Source: JBCCQL01 sp039414355 (GTDB taxonomy: Bacteria > Planctomycetota > Planctomycetia > Pirellulales > Lacipirellulaceae). Taken from it: DNA of 64,000 bases. The stretch is from positions 43,872 to 107,871 of the forward strand of contig JBCDJN010000004.1 in assembly GCA_039414355.1 (NCBI GenBank), read 5' to 3'. Positions 9,296-17,858 of the stretch are shown here, one piece after another. Position numbers and translations under genes: made by a program. Under the pieces are notes generated by a model that had not been told where the DNA came from, searched no databases, and worked only from the letters and a program-made list of their open reading frames with translations. How positions within the stretch are numbered: the first letter of the stretch is position 1; each line of letters starts with the position of its first letter.

Positions 9296-10822
9296 ATGCG
9301 GTTGTCCCTCGGACAGCAGATGCAGCTTGCCCAGAAGCAAGTGCTTGCGCCCCGCATGATCCAGTCGATGGAGATCTTGCAACTGCCCATTCAGGCGTTG
9401 CAAGAGCGGATTGAGCAGGAGATGGAAGAGAACCCGTGCCTGGAGCAGGCCGAGGAGCCCAGCGACTCCGACGGGCCGCCGGCCGAGGAAGCCGAGAGCA
9501 AAGACACGCGCAGCGAAGACGAGCGCGAGCTGGTCATCGACGAGACGCAAAACAACGAGGAGGACTTCGAACGCCTCCTCAACATGGCAGACAACCTGCC
9601 GGACGACTACGAAGAGCGGAGCCGCCCGTCACGCGGCCAGATGGAGGCGGACGCGGATCGGGCTCACGACCAGATGGCCAACATGGTCGCTCGGCCCGAG
9701 TCGTTGGCGGACTACCTAAGCCATCAGCTCTCGTGGTTTGAAGCCGAGGACGAAGTCCGTCGGATGGCCGAGCGGATCATCTACAGCCTGGACCACAACG
9801 GCTACCTGAAGTCGCCGCTCGAGGAGTTGATCCCGCCATCTCCCGAGCAGCTCAACGGCGCCGCCGAGGCGTATCAGCAGCGGCAGCGGGAGATCGCCGA
9901 GCGCGGCCTGCAGTTAGTGCAGTCGCTCGACCCGCCGGGCGTTGGCGCCCGCGACCTACGCGAATGCCTGCTCTTGCAGATCACGCCCGCCACGCCGCTC
10001 CGTGAGGAGGTGCAGCAGCTAGTCTCCGATCACTTGGTCGACCTTGAGAAGAACCGCCTGCCGGTCATCGCCAAGAAGACCGGCATGACGATCGAAGAGA
10101 TCCAAGACGCCTGGGAAGAACTCCGCAAGCTCAACCCGAAGCCTGGCGCCGACTTCAGCGAGGTGGCGGCGCCGGCCGTGACGCCGGACGTCTACGTCGA
10201 CAAGAACGAGGAGGGCCGCTACGAGGTTCGCCTGGAAGACGGTCAGCTGCCGAGCCTCTGGATCAGCCCCGGCCACCGCCGGATGCTGCAGCAAGCCGTG
10301 GCAGCCGGGCAAAAGGAAACCATCGACTGGATCAAGCGCAAGATCAACTCCGCCCAATGGCTGATCGAGGCGATCGAACAACGCCGCGGCACGCTCACGC
10401 GAGTCTCGCAAGCCATCGTGGATCACCAGACGCGGTTCCTCGACGAGGGCCCCGAGTTCATCGAGCCACTCAAGATGCAGCAGATCGCCGACAAGGTGGG
10501 CGTGCACGTCACCACGGTCAGCCGGGCGGTTGACGATAAGTGGATCCAGGCGCCCCGCGGGATCTACCCGCTGCGGCGGTTCTTTGTCGGCGGCACCACC
10601 GGCGCCGACGGCGAAGACATCGCCTGGGACCGCGTCCGGCTGAAGCTTCAAGAGCTGGTCGACGCCGAGGATAAGAGCAAGCCGCTCTCCGACGACGCCC
10701 TGGTCGACCAACTCGCCAAGCACGGCATCACCGTCGCCCGCCGGACGGTCACGAAGTACCGCAAGGCGATGCAGATCCCCAGCAGCCGCGAACGCCGCGA
10801 CTGGACGAAGGCCAGCAAGTAG
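9296..10822 (+). CDS. rpoN: RNA polymerase sigma-54 factor
   Basis: 508 residues. Region I is Gln/Leu-rich and typical (MRLSLGQQMQLAQKQVLAP). An acidic linker with many E/D residues follows (about 50-110), then the core-binding region, the HTH region (LKMQQIADKVGVHVTTVSRAV) and the signature RpoN box ARRTVTKYRK at about 481-490. It directs RNA polymerase to -24/-12 promoters and needs AAA+ activators for open-complex formation; none is encoded nearby. It follows ybaB by 246 bases and the next gene on this strand is unrelated. Length and domain order are normal. Confidence 0.98.
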   Translation: MRLSLGQQMQLAQKQVLAPRMIQSMEILQLPIQALQERIEQEMEENPCLEQAEEPSDSDGPPAEEAESKDTRSEDERELVIDETQNNEEDFERLLNMADNLPDDYEERSRPSRGQMEADADRAHDQMANMVARPESLADYLSHQLSWFEAEDEVRRMAERIIYSLDHNGYLKSPLEELIPPSPEQLNGAAEAYQQRQREIAERGLQLVQSLDPPGVGARDLRECLLLQITPATPLREEVQQLVSDHLVDLEKNRLPVIAKKTGMTIEEIQDAWEELRKLNPKPGADFSEVAAPAVTPDVYVDKNEEGRYEVRLEDGQLPSLWISPGHRRMLQQAVAAGQKETIDWIKRKINSAQWLIEAIEQRRGTLTRVSQAIVDHQTRFLDEGPEFIEPLKMQQIADKVGVHVTTVSRAVDDKWIQAPRGIYPLRRFFVGGTTGADGEDIAWDRVRLKLQELVDAEDKSKPLSDDALVDQLAKHGITVARRTVTKYRKAMQIPSSRERRDWTKASK

Positions 10823-11417
10823 CCGAGCAACCGCTCGCGGCGTTCCAAAGGTGAGAGCGGGCGGGGTGGGATTCGAACCACCAGCACTGCCGCGGACGAC
10901 GGTGCTTGCGACAGACAAAGCTGCATAGAGCCAACGAGCAGCTTCGGGGCGCTAGGACCGAAACGCCGTCGCGCAAAGCACCGCAGCGGCCTTCGCACCT
11001 CGATAGCCGCTGCCATCGCATGCAGTGCTAGCTTGCAGACGCGACAGGGTCGAGGTTCTCGAATGACCAGCCAACTCCCTCGCCATGCAACGGCGGGCGA
11101 CGCTCTTCAAGAGTTGGAGATGGCCACCGCCTGGCAACCGCGATGACGGCTCCTAGATCGGTGTAGCCGCGAGGCGGGGTGATCTGCTACAGCTTCGGTA
11201 GACGGTGTCCGGTCGCGGCGTGCCAATCGACGCGACAAAGAACCGATTGATTCGCATGGCGCGAAGCGTCGCTGGTCCGTAGCCGGCAACCGATCAAACC
11301 CTCGCGGCGGGTCCAACCGCGCAACCGAAGGCCGCCCCGTTCGGCGATAACCCACGGCAGCAAGACCTCCCTTAATCGCCAACACCGTCTGTCGCTCCTT
11401 CCTGGCAACGATCTTCA
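10823..11417. other. Gene-less stretch with tRNA relic
   Basis: 595 bases between rpoN and the glycosyltransferase gene. Apart from the tRNA-like relic at 10859-10884, no open frame shows protein-like composition on either strand. It may mark an old insertion boundary before the glycan block. Confidence 0.5.
10859..10884 (-). other. tRNA 3'-end relic (T-arm-like)
   Basis: Read on the minus strand, GGTTCGAATCCCACCCCGCC looks like a tRNA T-arm plus acceptor end. The T-stem is short by one base, no matching 5' acceptor strand or anticodon arm follows within 100 bases, and the flanks do not fold as a tRNA. It therefore looks like a remnant, not a gene. The same GGTGGGATTCGAACC string recurs in the tRNA-Ser gene at 62 kb and in the repeat at 42.8 kb. 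Confidence 0.4.
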
Positions 11418-12440
11418 ATGAGCACCACCGACCGCCGCAGCATCGGCGACATCCTGATCAGCGTGGTGATCCCGTGCTACAACGAGGAAGACGTCCTCGA
11501 AGAGCTCTACAGGCGAGTTGAGGAAGCTGCGGCAGGCTGGGGCGCGGACTTCGAGGTTTTGACCGTTGACGATGGGTCTACAGACGCGACTTGGGACATA
11601 CTCTCGGGCTTCGCGTCGCGTAACAGTCGATGGAAGGCTTTGCGACTGTCGCGAAACTTCGGTCACCAAACCGCGCTGTGGGCCGGCTTGTGCAACGCCG
11701 AGGGCGGCGTGGTTGCCGTTCTTGACGCCGACTTGCAGGACCCACCCGAAGTCGTTCCCAAGCTGCTCGAGAAATGGAGCGAGGGCTTCGACACCGTCTA
11801 CGCCATCCGGACCAAGCGTAAGGAGGGTCCGCTAAAGAAGGCCGCGTACCTCGCCTACTACCGAGTTCTAGCCTGCATGTCCGAGGTAGACATCCCGCTA
11901 GACACGGGCGACTTCTGTGTGATGGACCGACGGGTTGTTGACGCGTTAACCTCGATCTCGGAGCCGGACCCATTCATCCGAGGACTGCGAGCTTGGCTTG
12001 GCTTCAAGCAGATCGGCGTCGCCTACGAGCGCCACCAACGAGCAGCGGGCGAAGTCAAGTACACCTTCGCCAAACTGATCCGGCTCGGGATGAACGGCAT
12101 CATTAGCTTCTCGACGCGTCCGCTACGCCTTGCAACCTACTTCGGCTTCTTCGTTTCTCTGCTTGCCTTCCTTGGCGCCGTTTTCACATTGGTCCAGCGG
12201 GTCTTTGCGAGCTCTTTCGTCGCACTCGGCTTGGCTCCGGCGCCGGGCTTCGCCACGATCGTGATCGCGATCCTGTTTCTGGGCGGGGTGCAACTCGTCT
12301 GCCTCGGCATACTCGGAGAGTACGTAGCCAGGGTGTATGAGAGCGTCAAAGGCCGGCCGCAGTACGTTTTGAGCGAAACGCGTGGCATGCAACCAACGCG
12401 GGTGCTCGACATCGACACGAACCAAAAGAATGTCGCGTGA
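11418..12440 (+). CDS. Family 2 glycosyltransferase, dolichol/undecaprenyl-phosphate sugar transferase type
   Basis: 340 residues. The GT-A fold begins with ISVVIPCYNEEDVLEELY; the nucleotide-sugar motifs are TVDDGSTD and the DAD of VLDADLQDPPEV, and LSRNFGHQTALWAG is typical of the DPM1/GtrB/ArnC group. Two C-terminal transmembrane helices (about 236-258 and 272-300) follow, as in GtrB-type enzymes that transfer a sugar from a nucleotide donor to a polyprenyl phosphate at the cytoplasmic face of the membrane. The sugar cannot be read from sequence. It heads a same-strand group with a flippase-like protein and an FAD enzyme, which suggests glycolipid or surface-polysaccharide assembly. Confidence 0.93.
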   Translation: MSTTDRRSIGDILISVVIPCYNEEDVLEELYRRVEEAAAGWGADFEVLTVDDGSTDATWDILSGFASRNSRWKALRLSRNFGHQTALWAGLCNAEGGVVAVLDADLQDPPEVVPKLLEKWSEGFDTVYAIRTKRKEGPLKKAAYLAYYRVLACMSEVDIPLDTGDFCVMDRRVVDALTSISEPDPFIRGLRAWLGFKQIGVAYERHQRAAGEVKYTFAKLIRLGMNGIISFSTRPLRLATYFGFFVSLLAFLGAVFTLVQRVFASSFVALGLAPAPGFATIVIAILFLGGVQLVCLGILGEYVARVYESVKGRPQYVLSETRGMQPTRVLDIDTNQKNVA

Positions 12441-12529
12441 GCTAATGAGCGTTGAAGTATGCCGGACGATCTGAATCCGCCGACGCCCGTTGCAACCGAC
12501 GCACACCGCAATCCCGACACTCTCTTGCC

Positions 12530-13573
12530 GTGACGCGTTTGAAGTTCATTGCGTGTTTGCTCGTCAGCCTAGCGACGCTCTGGTGGGCTTTTTCTGGAGT
12601 GAACTTCAGTGAGCTGGGTGATGCGCTGTCAAGGTTGTCATCCCGTTGGGCGTTGGTTCTCGCCGCCATCTACCTAAGCTCTTTTCTGCTGCGAGCGTGG
12701 CGATGGCGGCTCACACTGGCGCCGGTCGCCTTGGTTCCTGCCGGCGCTTCATTCTCATCAATTGTGCTCGGTTACGCTGCGAACAACATCTTGCCGGGCC
12801 GCCTTGGCGAGATCGTCCGGGCGGTCGCGTTGTCGGCTCAAACGTCAGTGTCCACGTCGACAGCGATTGCGTCGGTGTTCGTCGAGAGGGTCTTCGACGC
12901 CACGATCCTGCTGTTGTTCCTCGGGCTCTCCCTCTCGCAACTGCCGTCGGCTTCAAGCCAAGACCACACGCTCACCGCTTTGGCCGCCGCAGCGCTCGCG
13001 GCATGCGGCACAGGCTTCGCGGGGCTTGCCGTCGCTCGCATCGCTCCGGAGAGGGCTCTCCAATGGTTCGCACGCTTCGTATCTTGGACCCCTGGTGCAC
13101 TTCACGCAAAGCTGATGTCCGTGGCCACCGACAGCGTGCGTGCGGTTAGCTTCATCGAGTTCAGCACCACCTTCGCGGCGACCGCTGCCCTGGGGATCGC
13201 CATTTGGGCAACTGAGGCCGCCGTCTTCTGGCTTGCGGCATACTCGATGGGCTTGAGTTCATCTCTCTGGCTCGCCCTATTTGCGCTAGCCGTAGTGAAC
13301 TTTGGGATCCTTGTCCCTGCGGCTCCAGGATACGTCGGGGTGTTCCAAGCGGCAGGCGTCTACGCTTACGGGCGTTGGGGCATCGGCGAACCGGAAGCAC
13401 TCGCCTGCATCATCCTCATCCACGCAGTGCAATACCTCCCGATCACCTTCACCGGCGCCATACTCCTACCGGCGTCGGGATTGTCGCTGGCTAGCCTCTG
13501 CGGACCGGCCGACCACGCCAAAGTCGAGACGCCCGCGAACGCCGCTCCGCCCGGGTTTGAGGCCATCAGATGA
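12530..13573 (+). CDS. YbhN/AglD-type flippase-like membrane protein (LPG synthase TM-like)
   Basis: About 347 residues with 7-8 hydrophobic segments. LLRAWRWRLTLAPV, ANNILPGRLGEIVRA, VFVERVFD and the late LVPAAPGYVGVFQAAGVYAYG match the lysylphosphatidylglycerol synthase TM/UPF0104 family, implicated in glycolipid handling. The start is uncertain: GTG at 12530 lies just before the first hydrophobic helix, while the ATG at 12452 adds 26 residues of non-coding-like composition. An ATG at 12458 in another frame reads MPDDLNPPTP and stops exactly at the GTG, which may be a frameshifted true N-terminus. The stop overlaps the next start (ATGA), so translation is probably coupled. Confidence 0.85.
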   Translation: MTRLKFIACLLVSLATLWWAFSGVNFSELGDALSRLSSRWALVLAAIYLSSFLLRAWRWRLTLAPVALVPAGASFSSIVLGYAANNILPGRLGEIVRAVALSAQTSVSTSTAIASVFVERVFDATILLLFLGLSLSQLPSASSQDHTLTALAAAALAACGTGFAGLAVARIAPERALQWFARFVSWTPGALHAKLMSVATDSVRAVSFIEFSTTFAATAALGIAIWATEAAVFWLAAYSMGLSSSLWLALFALAVVNFGILVPAAPGYVGVFQAAGVYAYGRWGIGEPEALACIILIHAVQYLPITFTGAILLPASGLSLASLCGPADHAKVETPANAAPPGFEAIR

Positions 13574-14925
13574 CCACGTCGATTCTTGGCGCGGGCGCAA
13601 CGGGCCTCGCAATGGCATACCTGTTGGCTAAGTCAGGCCAACGCGTTCGAATCCACGACGCAGCTGAACGACCAGGCGGACTGTTGGCAACCTTTGAGGT
13701 CGCGCCCGGCCGCCCACTTGAGTATTTCTATCACCACTTCTTTACGCACGACGCGGAACTGAACTGGCTGCTCGAAGAACTCGACATCAAGGAACACGCG
13801 ACGTTCTCCAAATCCACGATGGGTATCTATCGCGAAGGACGTATCCACCGATTCGATGGTCCAGTCGACGCACTCCGCTTCGCACCGGTGCCGTGGCTCG
13901 GACGTTTGCGTTTCTTGGCGAGCTCAGCGCTTCTCGCGACGCGCAAGAAGTATGCGTCGGCAGACGACCAGCGAGCGCTGGAATGGTTCACTCGCTGGGC
14001 CGGGCCTCGCGCTACCGACGCGATCTGGCGACCGATGATGCAAATCAAGTTTGGAGACGCCGCACCAGAGGTGCCTCTCGCATGGATGGCCGGCCGACTT
14101 CGCCAACGTGTGCTCTCGCGCAGGAAAGGCGGCGAACGACTCGGATACCTGATTGGCAGTTCGCAGCTGCTGGTCGACCGACTCGTTGAGAAGCTAATAG
14201 AATTAGGTGTTGAACTCCGTCTTGGTGAACCAGTGCTTCAGCTCGTTAACGATCACAACAATGCGGTATGCGGGGCGCGCACAATCAACGGCGACTATCA
14301 CGCCGACCGAGTCTTCAGCACACTGCCGACGTCCGTGCTAAGCACGCTCATAGAACCTCACAATAAATCATATGCTGAAGAGCTGAGCCGTATCGAGTAC
14401 TACGGCGCAATTTGCACAGTACTTACTCTCGACCAGCCGTTGTCACCGGTCTATTGGTTGAATGTCGCTGACAAGGGCTACGACTTTGGCGGTGTCATCG
14501 AACAGACCCATCTCGTTCCCGCATCGGAATACGACGGCGCACACGTTGTCTATCTCTCAAGGTACGTCCAACTCGCCGATGATTACTGGTCGCTTTCCGA
14601 TGAAGAGATCAAGACAAGGCAAATCGAACAGCTCGGAGCACTCTTCTCGACAGACATAAACAGCAGTCTTCGGCAAAGCTGGGTTTTTCGGAGTCGCCAC
14701 GCCGCGCCCGTCACCGGATTGCACTTCCCGCGTCTCATCCCGCAATATCGCTCGCCAATAGATGGTCTGTATGTCGCAAGCATGTGCCACCTTTACCCAG
14801 ACGAGCGAAGCGTTAACAACAGCGTACGCATCGCCGCGGAAGCTTTGCGCGCGGCAGGCGAAAACGCCGCCGCCAACTTGGTGCCAAACGGGCTCAGCTT
14901 CGCCGGTCGCTTCGGCGCAAACTAG
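13570..14925 (+). CDS. FAD-dependent amine-oxidase/protoporphyrinogen-oxidase-like oxidoreductase
   Basis: 451 residues. The N-terminal dinucleotide-binding motif GAGATGLAMAYLLAKSG is followed by the RPGGLLATF FAD segment. The C-terminus has the second FAD contact (SPIDGLYVASM..YPDERSVNNSVRIAAE). This is the NAD(P)-binding-like/amine-oxidase superfamily that includes UDP-galactopyranose mutase-like and desaturase-like enzymes found in glycan clusters. It overlaps the flippase-like gene by 4 bases and so belongs to the same operon. Substrate unknown; a role in lipid-linked sugar or polyprenol modification is inferred from context only. Confidence 0.88.
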   Translation: MTTSILGAGATGLAMAYLLAKSGQRVRIHDAAERPGGLLATFEVAPGRPLEYFYHHFFTHDAELNWLLEELDIKEHATFSKSTMGIYREGRIHRFDGPVDALRFAPVPWLGRLRFLASSALLATRKKYASADDQRALEWFTRWAGPRATDAIWRPMMQIKFGDAAPEVPLAWMAGRLRQRVLSRRKGGERLGYLIGSSQLLVDRLVEKLIELGVELRLGEPVLQLVNDHNNAVCGARTINGDYHADRVFSTLPTSVLSTLIEPHNKSYAEELSRIEYYGAICTVLTLDQPLSPVYWLNVADKGYDFGGVIEQTHLVPASEYDGAHVVYLSRYVQLADDYWSLSDEEIKTRQIEQLGALFSTDINSSLRQSWVFRSRHAAPVTGLHFPRLIPQYRSPIDGLYVASMCHLYPDERSVNNSVRIAAEALRAAGENAAANLVPNGLSFAGRFGAN

Positions 14926-15479
14926 TCAAACGCATTCCACCCCAAGGCGCAAGAGATCGCTGGCGGACATCCAACCACCTCACTAACAGAGCCTCTAGGC
15001 GTCGACTCTGCTGTTTCCGCCAGCCCATCGGTGACGCGATAATCGCCGGCAACTATCATTCCGCACAAACGTCGACAGAACTAAGCTTCCACCCTCCACG
15101 ACGTTTCGTCGTTGCAAGATTGCTCCGCGGACTTCACTCTCGCATCTGCCAGCTTCTTGACTCGAGTTGAGATACATACTCCGTATTCGTTTATAACACT
15201 TAGAGCCACGGCAACCGCCTTCGCCACGCCTCAGACGACAACGCCACAGAGACTGCGCCGAGTCCGGCACAGGCATGCATGCGGGACCGCTCTTGCTCGA
15301 CGAACTGGCCGGCCGACCCAGCGGTAGTCGCACTTCATTGCCACCTCGCACGAAAAGCATGAGCGAAGCCAACCTCTTGGCAGCGTGAGGCAAGGAACGA
15401 AAACTCCGCCCAATTCTCGCATCCTTCGACTACCACACGAGATATACGATCGTCATGTGAACGGCGATCGGAACGCGGC
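14926..15479. other. Gene-less stretch
   Basis: 554 bases between two glycan-block genes. No frame has protein-like composition and I see no RNA gene or IS end. The base composition is lower in GC than the flanks of the window. Confidence 0.5.
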
Positions 15480-17366
15480 ATGACAACGATCAATCAGCGA
15501 CACATCAATACACCACGCTCAGCAGAAGACACTTCACTTCAAGTCAAGCCGATGAACAACCGTCTCAGCTCGTGGTTGATTTCTACCTACCTGATTACTC
15601 TGACGTTGTTCGCAACTCTTCCGGAGTACCGATACGGATTTGTAAATCACATCGAGCAACTACCGCCAATTCTGGGCCTAATCGATTCTAACTGGCTTGC
15701 CAACGATGAATTCGTGCAGATCAGCAAAGGCTTTGGACCTCGCTATTACTATTATCATTTCATGGCGATGCTCGGCAAAGCAGTCCCACTACCGGCTGTA
15801 ATGCTCGCCGCTTTATTCGCCGCGAACTTCCTTGGATTGTGGACGGCAAACCTTTGGGCGAGGCTCCACTTACCTGGCATGCCTGCCGGCGAAGTGATCT
15901 TGCCCGCGCTGATGTTTCCGGCCTTTGACGATTCAGTTTTTGTGCCAGCCAGCATCTGCTGGCCACTCTTCTTCTGGCTTATTACCGTCGCTGGGACAGT
16001 GAATCCCGCGTGGTGCGTATCGGCCTGTATCTTCTCCTTGATGATGCATCCGTTGATAGGGCTCTTCTCATGTGGTTTTTACCTGATCTTTCTCTTGACG
16101 AAAGCACTCTCGACTCAATCGCATTCAGCTATTTACCGATGGGCACCCCTCGTATCGGTAACAGCTGCCACCTCAACTGCGACTGCCGTCTTGTATCTTC
16201 TTTGGCAGCACAAGACCATTGACTCCGCGACTTTTGTCCAGATAGTCGGTCACTATCGCCATCCGCATCACTACATCATGAGTTCTCTGCCTGTCGCGCT
16301 GCTACTACACTGGGCTGGATGGTTCGCCATCTCCGTACTAGCGATGGGATTGATACTACAGAAGCGTCGCTTGGCCATGCCACAGCTTGCACCGTACGGC
16401 GTGATGCTAGTGTGTTGCGCCGCGTTCTACACCGCCGGGTACGTTCTGGTGGAAGTCTACCCGGTCCGAACGGTTGCGACGATCCAGCCAGAGCGACTTT
16501 GGAATGTGCTAGGCATGGTGAAGCATCTCTTTCTCGGCGTGCTCGCTACTCAAGCGGTGTATTGCGACACCCTCAAGGGCGCAAGGTGGGTTGTGGCGGC
16601 ATTGTTCGTGATCAACTGCTGCTGGGGTCCGGCTGGCCTCCTCGCGTTGTCGATCTTGGCCGTCGTTGGACACAGAGGGTTACTCGGCCGTTCTCGACTG
16701 CTGACGTTTGCCGTGGCCGCGGTGGCCTCCGCATGCGGCTGGGTGTTGTCGGCGGCCATCAATGACGGACTGTACGATCGACTCAGTCTGATCGGTGCAC
16801 CGCTAGTGCTGGCCGTCCTTGCCGTGCACAGACGACCAACGCGCCAATGGCTGAGTGCAGCACCCGCAGTTGGATTGATTGCTGCGCTCGTTTGGTTCTA
16901 CAACCAACCACATGGTTCTATCTCCAACACGATCGACACACAGGTCCCACGGGTTGTTCTTGGCGATCGCGACGTGAGGTACGGCCGACTTGATTTCTAC
17001 ACGGCAGTGAGCGAGCAGACGCCTCCGGGCTGTCGCCTGATCGTACCACCCTACGATGGCCAAGTTCGCTTATTTTCGCAGCGGGCGATCGTTGTCGACT
17101 TCAAGGCGTTCCCGTTTCAGGATGATGCGATTCTCGAGTGGTATGATCGCTGCTTACGGTTGTACGGTAGTCAGAGTAGTTACTCTGCATTGGTCGCGCA
17201 CTACAATGACCTTGGTGACGAGGCGTTGATGGAGTTCGGACGCAAGTACAGTGCGGATTATGCCGTGATCGACGGTGACGTGGCGACGGAGCTGCCAGTG
17301 ATTGCTGAGTCTTCGGGCCGCAAACTCGTGGGGCTTCGGGGCGACGAGCCCCCCTCCGTGGATTGA
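15480..17366 (+). CDS. Large polytopic membrane protein (DUF6798-like)
   Basis: 628 residues with about 11-13 hydrophobic helices between residues 30 and 470, then a soluble C-terminal domain of about 150 residues (RLDFYTAVSEQTPPGCRLIV.. and RAIVVDFKAFPFQDDAILEWYDR). That C-terminal pattern resembles the DUF6798 family, multi-spanning proteins found in cyanobacteria and planctomycetes beside glycan genes; this assignment is from memory and tentative. The architecture resembles GT39-like or O-antigen-related membrane proteins, but I see no DDE/DE catalytic loop. Start at ATG 15480; ATG 15552 (MNNRLSSW) is an alternative closer to the first helix. Codon use is less GC-biased than in the rest of the window. 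Confidence 0.8.
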   Translation: MTTINQRHINTPRSAEDTSLQVKPMNNRLSSWLISTYLITLTLFATLPEYRYGFVNHIEQLPPILGLIDSNWLANDEFVQISKGFGPRYYYYHFMAMLGKAVPLPAVMLAALFAANFLGLWTANLWARLHLPGMPAGEVILPALMFPAFDDSVFVPASICWPLFFWLITVAGTVNPAWCVSACIFSLMMHPLIGLFSCGFYLIFLLTKALSTQSHSAIYRWAPLVSVTAATSTATAVLYLLWQHKTIDSATFVQIVGHYRHPHHYIMSSLPVALLLHWAGWFAISVLAMGLILQKRRLAMPQLAPYGVMLVCCAAFYTAGYVLVEVYPVRTVATIQPERLWNVLGMVKHLFLGVLATQAVYCDTLKGARWVVAALFVINCCWGPAGLLALSILAVVGHRGLLGRSRLLTFAVAAVASACGWVLSAAINDGLYDRLSLIGAPLVLAVLAVHRRPTRQWLSAAPAVGLIAALVWFYNQPHGSISNTIDTQVPRVVLGDRDVRYGRLDFYTAVSEQTPPGCRLIVPPYDGQVRLFSQRAIVVDFKAFPFQDDAILEWYDRCLRLYGSQSSYSALVAHYNDLGDEALMEFGRKYSADYAVIDGDVATELPVIAESSGRKLVGLRGDEPPSVD

Positions 17367-17858
17367 TCTCGCGGTAGCACTTCATCGGCAAGGCCCTTGC
17401 GTCGACCGCAATTGCCGCTGCGCGCACCAACGTCTTGGTGGAGCATGTGGGGCCGCTGCTTTGGGCATGTCGGAACACCGTCTTCACAGAGCTGGCTGCC
17501 CGTGGGGTCGGAGACCGCTTGACCGACCCTACCTTCGCGATCGCTGCCATCAACCGGTACTGAAGGGTCGGATCAGAGCTGCGCCTACTGCCGAGGCGCT
17601 ACTGCGATCTCGCGCTGGTCTCTCTCATGTGTTGCAGCCGTCACCGAGACATGCTCAAGGCAGCAGTCTGCCACGAGCGCCGCCGGTTCCGCGTCACGCA
17701 ACAGGCCTCGCTCTTGCTGTGCAACCGGGTGATTCCTTCTGCGGTTTCGCACACGGCACTCACGGTCGACATCAGATCAGAGCAATTGCACCGGCGGCAT
17801 TGACTTGCGTGCGTCCTTAGAAGGATTCGCGACGCGTGCGGCCGCTAGCCGCCTTTGG
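17367..17858. other. Gene-less stretch with a coding-like fragment
   Basis: 492 bases between a plus-strand and a convergent minus-strand gene. One open piece, 17378-17563 (+), begins directly after a stop and reads HFIGKALASTAIAAARTNV..AINRY before its own stop. It has high third-position GC like real coding DNA but no start codon and no family I recognise, so it may be the end of a destroyed gene. The rest shows nothing. Confidence 0.35.

Noticed and set aside
10850..11000. tmRNA or a complete tRNA on the minus strand
   Set aside because: No matching 5' acceptor strand, no alanine-tag reading frame and an imperfect T-stem.
17302..17820. 172-codon plus-strand frame
   Set aside because: Overlaps the membrane-protein end, and its His/Arg/Cys-rich composition is typical of a shadow.
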